Translations under genes and position numbers: made by a program
In this document: in pieces, positions 1 to 11,700 of the stretch
How positions within the stretch are numbered: the stretch's first letter is position 1
How the letters are laid out: each line of letters begins with the position of its first letter
Assembly (NCBI RefSeq): GCF_905475395.1
Contig: NC_058339.1
Location: 79,636,520 to 79,700,519 of the forward strand
DNA length: 64,000 nucleotides
Reading direction: 5' to 3'
Origin: Chrysoperla carnea
Lineage: Eukaryota > Arthropoda > Insecta > Neuroptera > Chrysopidae
Notes under the pieces: generated by a model
Told to the model about the DNA's origin: nothing
What the model saw: the letters and a program-made list of their open reading frames with translations, nothing else
Database searches by the model: none

Positions 1-1000
1 AGAAACTCTTGGTGAATATTGAATAGTTTCGGATATTTAAATAAAACTTACACGCTTCTGTTTTGTTTTTGTTTTTTTTTCTGTGGATAATAGCCTATTA
101 TTCTGAAGACATGTATAGCACCCTTAATTAAAGCATAAAGCCGTTCAAAGTTTTATGACGGAACTGTAAATGATTTTGGCAAAGAAATTTGTAACATATA
201 AGAAATACATATGACATTGTATGTATGATTATAATAATGATATAGAAAAAGGTGCTGATGCTATCATGCAGATGTCAGTTACAATACCTCATACCACTTT
301 CATATGCATATGTATATCGAGAATCTACTTCGTTACGTGTTATTGTAAGAGAGTTGGTACAATATTGAAGAAAAAAAATTATACAGATTTTGGTCCAAGG
401 TACAATTTGGAAAATTATTTTATTAAGGTAGTACGAGCACCAAGATAATTTTAGATTTAGGGTTGAAATTATTTGTACCTTATTTTCAACTTTGATGATG
501 AATTATGTTATAACTTGATGAATGTAGTCTAAAAATAAGAATACAATCTTTCAATATCTGCCTTGGTTTTCAAAATATCGAAAGCTAAATAATTTAATAA
601 AATTTTCAATTTTCTATATTTTGAAAATTACTCCAGATATCAAAAAATTGTATTCGTACTTTTCGTTTTATATTGTCAAGTTATAACATAATTCACAACC
701 AAAATTGAAAAAAAAATTTTTAATTTGTATACCGGCTACCGTGCTCTTACATCTTTAATTAGTCGGACACAAAGGGTTTTTTTGGTTTTCAATAATTTAC
801 TAAGGATTTAACTTTAATTTAATTAGTTTCTTTTTAAAAAATTTCCACCGGCTTGTATTGGAGAAATCTATGAAAACATATTATCTATCTACCTTTTTAC
901 CATAAAATCAATGTTAAATATGCCTACTTTTGAAGTCATTTATTTATTAAAATAATAAGGCCACCCCCGAAAATTTTCATAATTGATTAAGATTTAGTCC
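1..1000. other. AT-rich noncoding DNA, nothing recognised
   Basis: Only short chance open frames are present. No splice-linked conserved exon, repeat end or RNA gene could be identified. Confidence 0.5.
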
Positions 1001-1190
1001 AAGGCCTAAGTAGGCGAGTGGTCTGAAGCGTTAGACTTTACCGTTTGTTTCTTAGACTTAGGTTGCGGGTTTGAATAAAGGCAGCGGCAGTGTGAGCAAT
1101 TAAATTTAAAATTAATAGGGCGGTAGAATTGATCAGAATTTTGACTGTACTGGCATGAGGTGATAATGTGATGTATGATCTTTGGTTAGA
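1001..1190 (+). mobile_element. tRNA-headed SINE, 5' part, diverged
   Basis: Starts GGCCTAAGTAGGCGAGTGG with a box A-like GTGGTCTGAAGCG and a decayed box B (GGGTTTGAA), followed by the family-specific GGCAGCGGCAGTGTGAGCAA and GGGCGGTAGAATTGATCA segments seen in the fuller copies at 31.8 and 41.3 kb. The 3' body and tail are not clearly present, so this is an old fragment. Confidence 0.7.
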
Positions 1191-1835
1191 ATGAAATTTT
1201 TTAATAATTTTTGCGTAATTTCAACGATTAATTTTTCTATTTGATTTAAATCAAGGGCCTCTTATTTTTGGAAATGAATATGTTTCGAGAATCAAAGCAT
1301 TAATTTCACCTTTAATATTTTACTGACTCTTTATACATTTGGTAGTATATTATCATGGGAATCAAAAGTCAGCGCCTTGCAAACATTGCCTCTTTTGCGA
1401 TTTTTTTCTTGTTTTTGTAGCTATTTCTTTCATTTCATTTTCCCTTCTACACTCTTTTCGTCTTCTTTTTGTCTACAAGAATTTTCTTCCTCTAGTTGTT
1501 TTTTGTTGTTGATATTATTATGTATAGAAAATTGTAAATATATTAAACTCTTTATAGAACCGAGAACAACAGAATTGAGAAGAAGAAAAAAGAGACACTT
1601 CATGTGCGCATTTTTTCCTTTGTCTCAACAATTTTTTTTTTTTTTGTTAAAAAAAATGATTGTGTTTGTTTGAATGGAAAATGATTTTTGTAGGATGGTT
1701 GAAATGGTTTGTAAATTGTCCGTACGTGTGTTGATAATAGACTTAAAGTAATAAATAATAATTAATTAATTATTTAAATAAAATTCCGACACAAAATCTG
1801 TTAATTTGTAATTTCATTCTCTATTCTATTTCTCA
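1191..1835. other. Noncoding, pyrimidine-rich patch
   Basis: A T/C-rich patch runs from about 1380 to 1520 and a poly-T run lies near 1631-1645. No gene or known repeat was seen. Confidence 0.4.
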
Positions 1836-1839
1836 TCCG

Positions 1840-2262
1840 TTTAGGAGCTACGATGCTAAAGATGAATCAATCAACCCTGTGGAAATTGTTTAAGATAAAC
1901 ACTTTTAACTTATAACACCCCCATTTGTTAGTGTGGGTTTAAAAAAATTTATTATCTGCTAAGTATTGACAATATTTGATAATATTCAACAATTTCAATA
2001 AAGTGTCCATTTGAGTAGGTATGTCTATTTGGTATACATAAAGTTTTACCGAGCCCAAAATTTAATAAATAAAATTTACAAAATTTAAAAGCCCCCGAGA
2101 AATTTTTTCGGTACGGAACCCTAAACTCGCAACTTGAAGCTTAGCTAAGAACACTTTCCATTCAATTACTTTTCAAACGAAACCAAAAAAATCAAAATCG
2201 GTTCATCCGTTTAGGCGCTACAATGTCACAGACATTGATTGAGGTCGGGGGTTAAAAAAACA
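1840..2262 (+). repeat. Interspersed repeat R2
   Basis: Contains TTCATCCGTTTAGGCGCTAC near 2205, preceded by a block starting near 2085 (GAAATTTTTTCGGTACGGAA). A shorter copy of the CATCCGTTTAGGAGCTACGA block lies at about 1836-1855. The same order of blocks occurs at 34.4-34.8 kb and, inverted, at 55.6-55.8 kb. Noncoding; the class of element is not determined. Confidence 0.6.
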
Positions 2263-3295
2263 AAGAACGTTTTCGAGGCACACAGTTAAAATTAAGTGGT
2301 TTGACCTTTTTATTCTGGTTTAATATACACTTATACTTAGCAAAATTATAAATTCGAATCAATTGAATTGTACTATAAGGCTCGAAAACACACTTTCCGG
2401 TTCAAAAAGTTGGTAAAATTTTAAACCTTTTACAATTTAAACTGTAAAATAAAGGCTTCTTTTGATTCAAATTCCATTTGAATGTATATAAAGCAAAAGT
2501 GATAAGCTCCGGGTGCTTCAATTTCTCTGTTCCGTTTTCGAGAGGTATGAAAGGAATTTCAATTTAACTGGATTGAGGAGAATTTTTTTTTTGAGGTGTG
2601 CGTATTGCTAAAATATTGAATTTTTTTTTTTTTAATTTTTAGGTTCGAATTTCTTGACTGTTCTGACCATTTCTTGAGACTAAATGTGTACAAATGGATT
2701 GAAAGAAGGTGATAATTTTTATCCCACTTCAAGGTAGAAAATGTGTTCACTATCTTACAAACAACAAGGCAAATAATGCCTACTAAGAATATATATTGTC
2801 ATTTCTAGTTAAATAATTTCCTTGAAAAAAATTCAAATTTTTTTTCTAAAATTTATAAATTAGTGAAGAAAATGGAAAAAGAAAAAGATGATAAATTATA
2901 TTACAAAGCCACACACATTACCAAAAGTAGAACAAAGAAAATTACGACAATATATTCGAGAAAATGGGTGTGATACTATCACTATATAAATAGGCCTAGT
3001 ACAAAGCGGGTATTTGATAATCATTTTAGAACAAAATTTTCCTTAATAAAGTTAGCTAAAAATTGATGAATATTGAGTATCGTAGTGCAAAATTCATTTA
3101 GCCTGACACAACAAAGCACGTACGAAATTTTGAAAATGGATACTTTTATGGGTTCGTGGGGATAAGTGTCTCGTTTATGATTCTTGACGTGTACATGTCT
3201 ATGTTTCGGTGTCTAGGAAACAGCCAACCAGCGAAGTTTTTTCAAGTTTCTTCATATTTAAATAAATTGTTCTCGAATATTATTCAACTCAATTT
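2263..3295. other. Noncoding, nothing recognised
   Basis: AT-rich sequence with homopolymer runs (near 2581-2640). No feature could be supported. Confidence 0.4.
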
Positions 3296-3297
3296 TC

Positions 3298-3342
3298 AGT
3301 CAGTATGACATCATCATCAAACACTGCGCCTGGCTCTAGACT
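3298..3342 (-). mobile_element. Solo terminal repeat of family M5
   Basis: The segment with AAACACTGCGCCTGGCTCTA resembles the minus-oriented end of the M5 element at 21.1 kb (AAACACTGTGCCTGGTTCAA). No partner end was found nearby, so it is listed as a fragment. Confidence 0.35.
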
Positions 3343-3367
3343 TAATATACTTATATTCAATTATTTA

Positions 3368-3652
3368 CACTCACAAAAAAAAAATAAAATAAAACAACTT
3401 TTAACAAAAAAAAAAAAAAAAAAACGACTTCAAATAGTAAAAAAATAAAAATGCACTAAAAAGCAAAAAAATATAACGATAATATAATGTAGTTAGAATT
3501 ATTGTTATTTTTGTACAATAATTGTTACAATAATTGTAACTACATTATATTATCGTTATTTTTTACTTTTTAGTGCATTTTTATTTTTTTACTTTTTGAA
3601 ATTGGGTTTTTTTAGTTAAAATTTTTATTTTTTCATTTTTAGTGAATTTGAA
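3368..3652. repeat. Foldback (inverted-repeat) element, about 285 bp
   Basis: A long palindrome. The core arms are about 3429-3496 and 3537-3600: the left arm holds AAAATGCACTAAAAAG and ATAACGATAATATAATGTAG, and the right arm is their near-perfect reverse complement. Less perfect matching continues outward to about 3368 and 3652. The inner spacer is about 40 nt. Probably a miniature foldback transposon; no coding capacity. Confidence 0.7.
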
Positions 3653-4506
3653 GTACACTAACTAATTTGTCACTAAAAAAAGAATCATCGGAATTGGTTG
3701 GCGTGATATTGAGTTATTCGTCTATTTGTCGCGCATATACTTAACGCAAATTTAAGACTTAAATGGTTTTCTCATAGATTCAACTGTCAAAACTAGAGCA
3801 AATTGAAATGGGCGACACGGGAGGCACCAGCTTTTAAATAGAAAAAGAATAATCACAATCGGTTAGCCATAAGTTCTGAGGTAATAAACATTAAAAAAAA
3901 TACAGTCGAATTGAGGACCTCCTCCTTTTTTGTTTGAAGTTGAACAAAGAAAGAATAAAAAACCGTCCAAATTAGTGGAAATAATATTGTTGTGGCCGAC
4001 AGAACGGACGTCGTATTGTGAGTGTGTTAAAAAAGATATCAAAATTTATGAGAAAAATGTATAAACCCACTATAAAACTGAACACATAAAAATATTAACA
4101 ATAAATGGAATGGAAAATTAAAAATGAGTTTTAAAAACATAAAGTTTTCATTGAACCTTTTTTTTGATTCCCGTGAAAAGTAAAGATCAAGTTTACTGGA
4201 CACAGGATATGTAACTTGCATTACCTATATAGTAGTGTGAAACGTTTTAGTGTGCAATGTACACAATTTTACAAATCGAATAAAAACACGAAGAGGCTGC
4301 ATACAATTTGAGTCACTTACATAGAAGAGGAGTGACAGAATTGGTTACGTCTTATACAGAATATCTAGTGGACTAGGGTACAAGTCCCAGCTTCTTTTTA
4401 TTGCTTCCTATTGCTTCAATAGCAAATACGTTAATCCAATGAAGGTACACCTTCATATATGTGGTAGAACATGTTGAGATAGAAAAGTATATTGTGAAGG
4501 ACTTTG
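3653..4506. other. Noncoding with a repeat fragment
   Basis: At 3905-3945 the segment GAATTGAGGACCTCCTCC, followed by a T-run and GAAGTTGA, matches in inverted form a segment at 51573-51620. It is an interspersed repeat end of a type I recall as common in insect genomes. Nothing else was recognised. Confidence 0.35.
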
Positions 4507-4836
4507 ACTTATAAAAAAATGTTAATAAAAAATATTTTTTAAGGGACAAGCTTTTATTGTACTAAAAAGTAGAAAATAATTTTATTTATAAGTCACTCAT
4601 ACCCGACTATTTGTAAAAGCTTGAGGCGGTTATTTAAAATATCAAAAATGAATCGGAACGCCTCATATACTCCACATGCCTAATTACTTTTCAATTCATC
4701 CTTGATATTAAGCACCTCAAGCTTTTACAAATAGTCGGGTATGAGTGACTTACAAATAAAATTATTTTCTACTTTTTAGTACATTAAAAGATTGTCCCTT
4801 AAAAAGAATTTTTTTATTAAAATTTTAATTTAAGAC
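4507..4836. repeat. Foldback element with about 110-bp near-identical arms
   Basis: The left arm (about 4509-4627) and right arm (about 4714-4836) are reverse complements with few mismatches. Both hold CTACTTTTTAGTAC / GTACTAAAAAGTAG and CACTCATACCCGACTATTTG. The spacer itself partly pairs, so nearly the whole 330 bp could fold. No coding capacity. Confidence 0.8.
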
Positions 4837-5302
4837 TAAAAAAATTTATTTATATAAAATATGGTGGAAGCGATGGAAAAATCAGGACGGTGTAAATGTG
4901 CATGCAAAATTTCAGCTCAATCGGTTGAAGATATGAACTTCAAAATTGAGTTCAAACCTTTTAAAAAGTCCTCAGCTAGAGAAATGGATCGGGACTAACT
5001 TGTATTCCACTCGCATCAATTGTTAGAGTCCTAAAAATCAGCCAACTTCAATATTTCTCAATCATGTTTACTTCGAAAAAAAATTTTTTTTTTTTTGCAA
5101 ATTGTATCTTTACGAATTTTAAATTATCGATAAAAGATTCAATACTGAAACCCAAAAAAATGTCAGGATTTCGGTATATTTTTGGGGTAAGACAGAATAT
5201 CAAGAAAAAGTGTTTATATGTCACAGTCTGGACCATTTTTCGAATAGGTTTTAAATTTAAGTCAAATAACTTTCCCATATGTGACTTATTTTTAAAAAGA
5301 AA
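4837..5302. other. Noncoding, left flank of the R1 composite
   Basis: Within it, 4970-5085 (with CCACTCGCATC and TTACTTCGAAA) matches 6890-7010 in inverted orientation. Both segments flank the R1/satellite composite. Confidence 0.4.
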
Positions 5303-6887
5303 ACAAGTGAAAACAAACAATTGACTGAGTTAATTGTTGAAATACCATGTATAGGCAGTGTTGATTACTCTTTCACATTACACATACATTCATGTCACAC
5401 ATATACCCCTAGTTCGATTTACATCTAGGCATATAAATATCGCGAGTATGACAAAGTACATGCGTTAAGCAATGCATCTAAGTAAGAGATATTATAGATG
5501 TTATATGAAATTGCAAAAAAGACTTGTATCGTGGCTTCGATGTCTTTTCAGCTATACAACAGTTCTTCTGTTGTGTGCCTGCATAGAGTGGGAGAGAACA
5601 CATGTATATAATACTGCTCACTTAGATGCATTATATAAAAATTTCAGCTTGATATGTTTTTTCGTTTTTTAGTTATCGTGATGACAGATGGACAGACGAC
5701 AGACAGACAGACCGAAAATGGACTAATTTAATGATTTTATGAACACCTATACCTAAATTTTGTTCATAGCATCAATATTTTTAAGCGTTACAAACTTGGG
5801 GCAAAACTTAGTATACCTTGGTATATTTCATATACATAAACTAACGTACATAAACAAAAAATCGAAAAAAATTTATGGTTTCTGATTTGAATGAAACTTA
5901 GTATATAAGGTAATTTTGACCCAAAAAATTCAAATCGTATTCATTTGTTGATTGAAAGCATAGTTTTAGAAATATCACCCATTTTCTCATATTTTGGCTC
6001 GATATCTCCGAAACTAGTTGCCTAACCGTTATATTAATACCATTTTTGTAATTTATGGGTCATAATTACCTTATAAACTGACTTTTACCGAAATTGGAGA
6101 GAAAAAAATTTCCTCGATTTTTTCGATTTTTTTAAAGGGGTACCCCTTAAAAAAATTCCAAAAAATCGAAAAAAATTTATGGTTTCTGATTTGGATAAAA
6201 CTTAGTATATAAGGTAATTTTGACCCAAAAAATTCAAAAATCATATTCATTTGATGATTGGAAGCATAGTTTTTGAAATATCACCCATTATCCCATATTT
6301 TGGCTCGATATCTCCGAAACTAGTTTCCTAATCGTTATATAAATACGATTTTTGTAAATTATGGGTCAAAATTACCTTATAAACAGAGTTTTATCGAAAT
6401 CGGAGCCAACATTTTTTTTTCGATTTTCTCGATTTTGTATAAAGGGGTACCCCTTAAAAAAATTCCAAAAAATCGAAAAAACCAATACTTGTAATTTTGG
6501 AATAATTAATAATTTTGAATGGAATACGCAAAGTTAATTTTTGATAAGGAACATTTTTTACATTTAAACTTTTGTTCTATCTCTATCGGTTTACAAGATG
6601 GGTTCTACGGACCCAAGACCCAATTGACCTATGATGCTCATTTACGAACTTGACCTCACTTTTTACGTCCTGAGTACGCTGTAAAAATTTCAGCTTGATA
6701 TCTTTTTTCGTTTTTGAGTTATCGTGTCCACAGACGGACGGACGGACAACCGGAAATGGACTAATTAGGTGATTTTATGAACACTTATGACAAAATTTTT
6801 TTCCTAGCATCATTATTTTTAAGCGTTACAAACTTGGGACTAAACTTAATATACTATGTATATTTCATATATACATGGTATAAAAAT
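5303..6887 (-). mobile_element. R1 element, composite copy with satellite array
   Basis: Minus-oriented. Its 3' end is at 5303 (reverse complement of CAATTAACTCAGTCAATTG and TACATGGTATTTCAACAA) and its 5' end at 6887 (reverse complement of TTTTTATACCATGTATATAT). The copy is compound: an R1 unit at about 5303-5850 with about 250 bp of unrelated sequence inside, then two satellite monomers (5861-6480), then a second R1 5' part (about 6535-6887). The GTCT/GTCC-type block is at 5690-5720 and 6730-6750. By structure (noncoding, GTCT-rich block, internal tandem repeats, terminal hairpin) it resembles DINE-1/Helentron-associated elements; that assignment is inference. Confidence 0.75.
5861..6480 (+). 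repeat. Satellite array, 304-bp monomer, two copies
   Basis: ATCGAAAAAAATTTATGGTT occurs at 5861 and again at 6165, a 304-bp period. Each monomer contains AAGGTAATTTTGACCCAAAA, a reverse-complement-like GGGTCA-x-AATTACCTTAT further on, and a GGGGTACCCC palindrome near its end. It is related to the array at 38.6-39.5 kb. Confidence 0.85.
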
Positions 6888-7545
6888 TTAAATTGTTAAA
6901 TTTCGAAGTGAATCAGAATGAAAATTATCGGAGTAAAATTGATATATTTTTGGAGTGACTTTAATAATAGATGCGAGTGGTGTCCTGACCCATTTTTCAG
7001 GCTAGCAATTCATTTACAAATTTTTACTACCTGTATTGAATCAAAGAACTAATCTAAACTATACACGGTATTAAACTTTATTAAAAGTACAAAGTGGATC
7101 ATAAAATTTTTATGTACATCCGGTTCTAATTACACATTTTTCTTGGATGATTAAATTTTTATAAATCATAGAACAAAATAAATTTTCTAAATGATTGTCG
7201 AATGAAAGTTTTTTTGTTCAATTTACTTACATGTGATGATAGCAAGTAGCAAGGAAGTATGTTAACATTCCACAGAATCACAATTCAGTTCTGCAAATAC
7301 AGGATGATTCATATGCGCTATGTGAAAATTTAAAGAAATATTTGTAGTTTTTAGGATTAAACTTTTGTGAAATTGCAAAAAATTCAAAAATAAATTAAAT
7401 TTCTCTTTTTTCTCTTTTTCATCATCATAAGATTTAAATCATGAAAGATTCATGACTCCTACTGTCCAATTTCTAATTTTTTTAGCAGTCGTTTTGGAAA
7501 TATTTACAAAAATTTTAACACTCCGTATCTAGAAATCATAAGTTA
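6888..7545. other. Noncoding, right flank of the R1 composite
   Basis: The first 120 bp is the inverted partner of 4970-5085. The remainder holds nothing recognised. Confidence 0.35.
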
Positions 7546-7707
7546 ATTGAGAAATTGTCATTTGATAACCTACCATTTAACTACGTCTTGCTGTCAGTAC
7601 ATAAACCACCCTATATATAATTGTCTTTGTTTATATATTTTAGAGCACAATTTCTTTCATACAAGAAATTGGTTGAACACTGTGGGAATAAAGATAAGAA
7701 ATCTGTT

Positions 7708-7716
<9 letters not shown>

Positions 7717-7770
<54 letters not shown>
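7717..7770. repeat. (TA)n microsatellite
   Basis: About 27 TA units preceded by a short CA run. Isoleucine/tyrosine open frames crossing it are artefacts of the repeat. Confidence 0.95.
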
Positions 7771-7775
<5 letters not shown>

Positions 7776-8478
7776 TATATCTATCTGTGTATCTTGTCTT
7801 CTTTATTTATATACATATAATACATCTATGCACAGAAGCAATTGTCATTACGCTACAGTTCCATCAACTTTTACTGTTATTTCAATTTAGTGTTTTCCGT
7901 TTTTCATCTTTTCTTTACAAACATTTCAAGATACATGTGCAATATAAGTATGAATTGTATGTAAAACTGGGCTAAAGAAGCGTTAAAGAAAAAAAAGCTG
8001 TTCATGTTAGTGCGACCTTATTGATGACTTCCTAAAATTGCTGAAAATACTTCAAAATAAATAATTGTTTTGCAGGTATTATATTTTATCCTGTGATAAA
8101 GTCATATTATACTCTCATTTCAATATAGGTACTAGTTAAGAATATTTTGTTGTAACGATGGATATATTATCTAGACAATTATTCTCATTTTACAAAGTAC
8201 AAATTTTTTATCCCTAGGACGGTGCGGGCTATGAGTTTGACCGGTTTGCATCTATGTATGCTTAGATTTTCATCTTATCCTTGGTAACTACTAAACTACT
8301 TATAATAAACTTGCCAAGTGAAATATCGTTGAAAGCGTCTTGATCGTCCACTGGTTATAAGCTATGTGACGTAACATTTAATTGAATAATATTAGGATGA
8401 CTGAGCTTTGCTCGGTATTTTTGAGTTAAAAAGACACAATTTTCATCACTAATATAAAACTGTTTAAAATGTCTGCAC
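7771..8478. other. Noncoding, nothing recognised
   Basis: AT-rich sequence with no supported feature. Confidence 0.4.
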
Positions 8479-8480
8479 AA

Positions 8481-8720
8481 AAATACCAATTTAAGTGTTC
8501 CGGAAATGTATTTTATTTTGTTAACTACGTTATACACCAATATATGCCAGGAAGAGTGATATTTTGCACTTAATGTTTCAGTTTTTTCTGAAAACACTGA
8601 TAAAACGACGTTTTTTGAAAATGAAACCTACCTAGATCGACTTTTCGAATGGAAAACTCCCTGCATATTCAATTTCACGAAAATTGAAAAATCGTTGGAA
8701 CCATTTCCGAGATCGTTGTA
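8481..8720 (+). repeat. Interspersed repeat R3
   Basis: Aligns with 23440-23680: shared AATACCAATTTAA, TTCGTTAACTACG-like, GATAAAACGACGTTTTTT and CTAGATCGACTTTTCG blocks in the same order, ending near CCATTTCC. A diverged inverted copy lies at 40.6-40.8 kb. Class unknown; no coding capacity. Confidence 0.7.
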
Positions 8721-11700
8721 TATAAATATATACAATAATAATATTGGTATGGAGTATCAAATGAAAAGGCTTCATTAGCACATTTATATGTATATTGTTG
8801 AATTTTATCGCGAAATTATATCCCCAAAAAAATTAAATAAAGTTAAAAAAAACTAGAACTAGAACAGATCGAAAATTCAAACAATTTGAATGGAATCCAT
8901 AAGGTTTGTGAGTGGTTATTTAATATGCCATGCACATTATAAAATAAAAAAAAACGTCTTTCTATCGGAAAAAATGTACTATCGTACTATCGACTCCCTT
9001 ACAAAAACGCCAGAGTATCCATATTTTAAATTCTTCGGTTTTTCATTGAATTTGCCCAGCTTTATTGCACGCATATACATGTATAAAACTTTAGCATATA
9101 CCAACAGATAAATATTCTTTTATATGTATAGAAAATTATATCGCATAGTAGTAGTGTATCAGTTGACTGAAACCACAAGTGCAATACAGCATTCAACTAT
9201 ACAAGTATACAAGTATAAAGATGGCTACAAGGATATGTGTGTGGGATGGATGTTCTCTTTTTTTTATATCTGTTCGTTAACAATAACATACACACAAGAT
9301 GACTGACTACATAGTATCTATTCATTGTACTGAGGTAGGGTACGAACCAAAGAGAATCTGATAGAGTCGATAGAGAGTTGAGACTACGATCAGATTTCTG
9401 ACTTGAAATAATAAATGATATTCAAATCTATAAATTCTAAGTTTGATTAAATTTGAAAGCAAATTTGAAAAGTATTTTGTAAGGTTACATACTTTGTTGT
9501 TCTTAATCGGATGGAATATTGATTTGATAGAGATTTGTGTGATTCCACACTCATGGAATATTTTCTGTGGGTATATGTGAACACGTATGCAAACACACAT
9601 ATACGACTAATTGTAATCAAACATTTGCCGCGATATTTCGGGCACACGAACTTAACTGTCGATAAAATGGTGTAAAATACGTTTTTCGAATTGTATTATT
9701 AGATGCCACGGTGCCCTTTTGACCGAAACCATATTTAAACACGAATGACAAATAATAAGCTTTCCAACGAACCCAATATCAAGGCGATTGATATTATTTT
9801 TATAGATTATTTTTAACTTTGGTTAAAACCTTTAAAAAACAACAGTTGGAAATTATGATGTTAACAGAAAAAAAAGGAGTAGTCTGCCTTTTTAAATACC
9901 CAAAATAGAGCTTATGTAGAATGTGAAATTTTAGGGGATCGTAGGTCTTACATCATGCATTGCTACAAACGAGCAGAGCTTCACATTCCAGAATTATTTT
10001 TATTTGAAGGATTTGAAGAATTTTTTTTTATTTATTTGAAGTAATAAAAGGATAGGCTGATAGAGTTAGTCAGAAAAATAAAAAGTAGAATTATTTTGTT
10101 TTTGATTCGAAAGGTGTGTTTTTGGTTAGTTTTTAAACAGGTTGGTCTCGGTCGCGTTTCGTGTATCTCAAACTATATGCTGTACTTTCTCTATGTACTC
10201 TCTGGTTTAGACACTGTATATAACTCAACCAAAAACTAAACAGAATTGTAGGTAATTCAAAACACAACAACAGTCTTCCATTTTCTGTGTTGTTCTTTAT
10301 ATTGTTTAAAAAAGACTACCATTTGTGTTGTCTTTTTTTCTGATTCCACTTTTTTTCTCGTCCTTTTTTCCTGGTTTTTTGTTGATGTATATTTATATTA
10401 TGTGTATTATTATTATTCATCACATGAATATAATATAAAAATTGCAACTTATTACAAGTTACAAGTTTTCTTTATTTTTTTTAATATAACAATATTTTCT
10501 TCTTTTTTTTTAAACTTCCCGGAGGAAGTTAACGTAATGAGGCCGATTTTAAAAATCTCCAGTTCTACATATTTCCGCGGTTTCAAGGCCGTAATATCCG
10601 AATCAAATCTTTCGTACCGTTGAGTACGCTACTATATATTTAATGAAAAATCATGTGAGGTAAGTCAGAAAATGATATTGGTTTATGCCTGAAAAGACAA
10701 AATATATATAATTATGATTATATGTCCAAGAAAATATAAAACTGCTAGTATTATATAATTTTAAATTATTTTCAGTATATAACACGTACCAGACAAAGAT
10801 CGCGATAGAAAAGACACATGCATAGAAATGAAGTATCTACTTCACATTAGAAGTAAATATACTACCTGAGGTGATTTGCCAAAATTGATGAGATAATTTT
10901 TTATTTGGCGTTGAACTTTGGTATTACAGGTCATCCAAAAAATGATTCGGAACTCCGAAACGCCATTCGTATCAAAGAACACTATTACCATAGTTTTGTT
11001 TCGTAATAGATTTTTAAATCCATATTGGGATCTGATAATTGTGATAGTTACTATTTAGAAAGTTCAAAATTAATGGTTAGTAGAATATTGTTAAAGTTTT
11101 AACTACAAAATTTGAGAACAATTTAAACTTAGCTATATATGTTTTTATTAAAAAAACGTGATATCCTACAGCTCATCTTAAGAAAGTTTTGCTATTCTTT
11201 CAATATTTTCATGATATTTCTGAATCAAAGGGATCAAAGCTACTTCCTTGGGTTGCTTAGTTGGCTTTCTATCATCGTAGCGTCCGCGGTTTTCGAAACT
11301 GGGCACAATTCTAGCCGCTAATCTAGGTTAGCCGTGTCTACGATTGATCACATAATTATATGATCTACTCCGGTATTTCCCATATATTCTATGTCGGCTA
11401 TATCCTAGACAATTTTAACAACTAGAAATTGTGTGTCTGTCTGTTTTGTCTGAATACAGTGATGGTAGAGATGGTTGATGACGACAATGAACAACTAAAG
11501 TTTATTGTTTCAAGTGAAGAGACACCGACCGCCGACTCGACGGTTGTCGGTTGTATGCGGTTATAATTGCTGTGCACTTTGACATTTTGTGTTCATCTTC
11601 TATGTTCTATGTTCGAGGTACTAGTTATTACTATATTCGCATTACAATACGAGAATAATGTTTTTTATCATCATCATCATCAGAGCTGACTGTCTGAATG

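Noticed and set aside
5720..5860. Independent second R1 insertion within the 5.3-6.9 kb composite
   Set aside because: Could equally be a tandem duplication of the R1 5' part with the satellite; the sequence alone does not decide, so it was kept as one composite feature.
7547..7975. 142-codon open frame, the longest uninterrupted frame on the plus strand
   Set aside because: It crosses the (TA)n microsatellite, giving an alternating Ile/Tyr run, and has no domain; a second frame over the same repeat is equally open.
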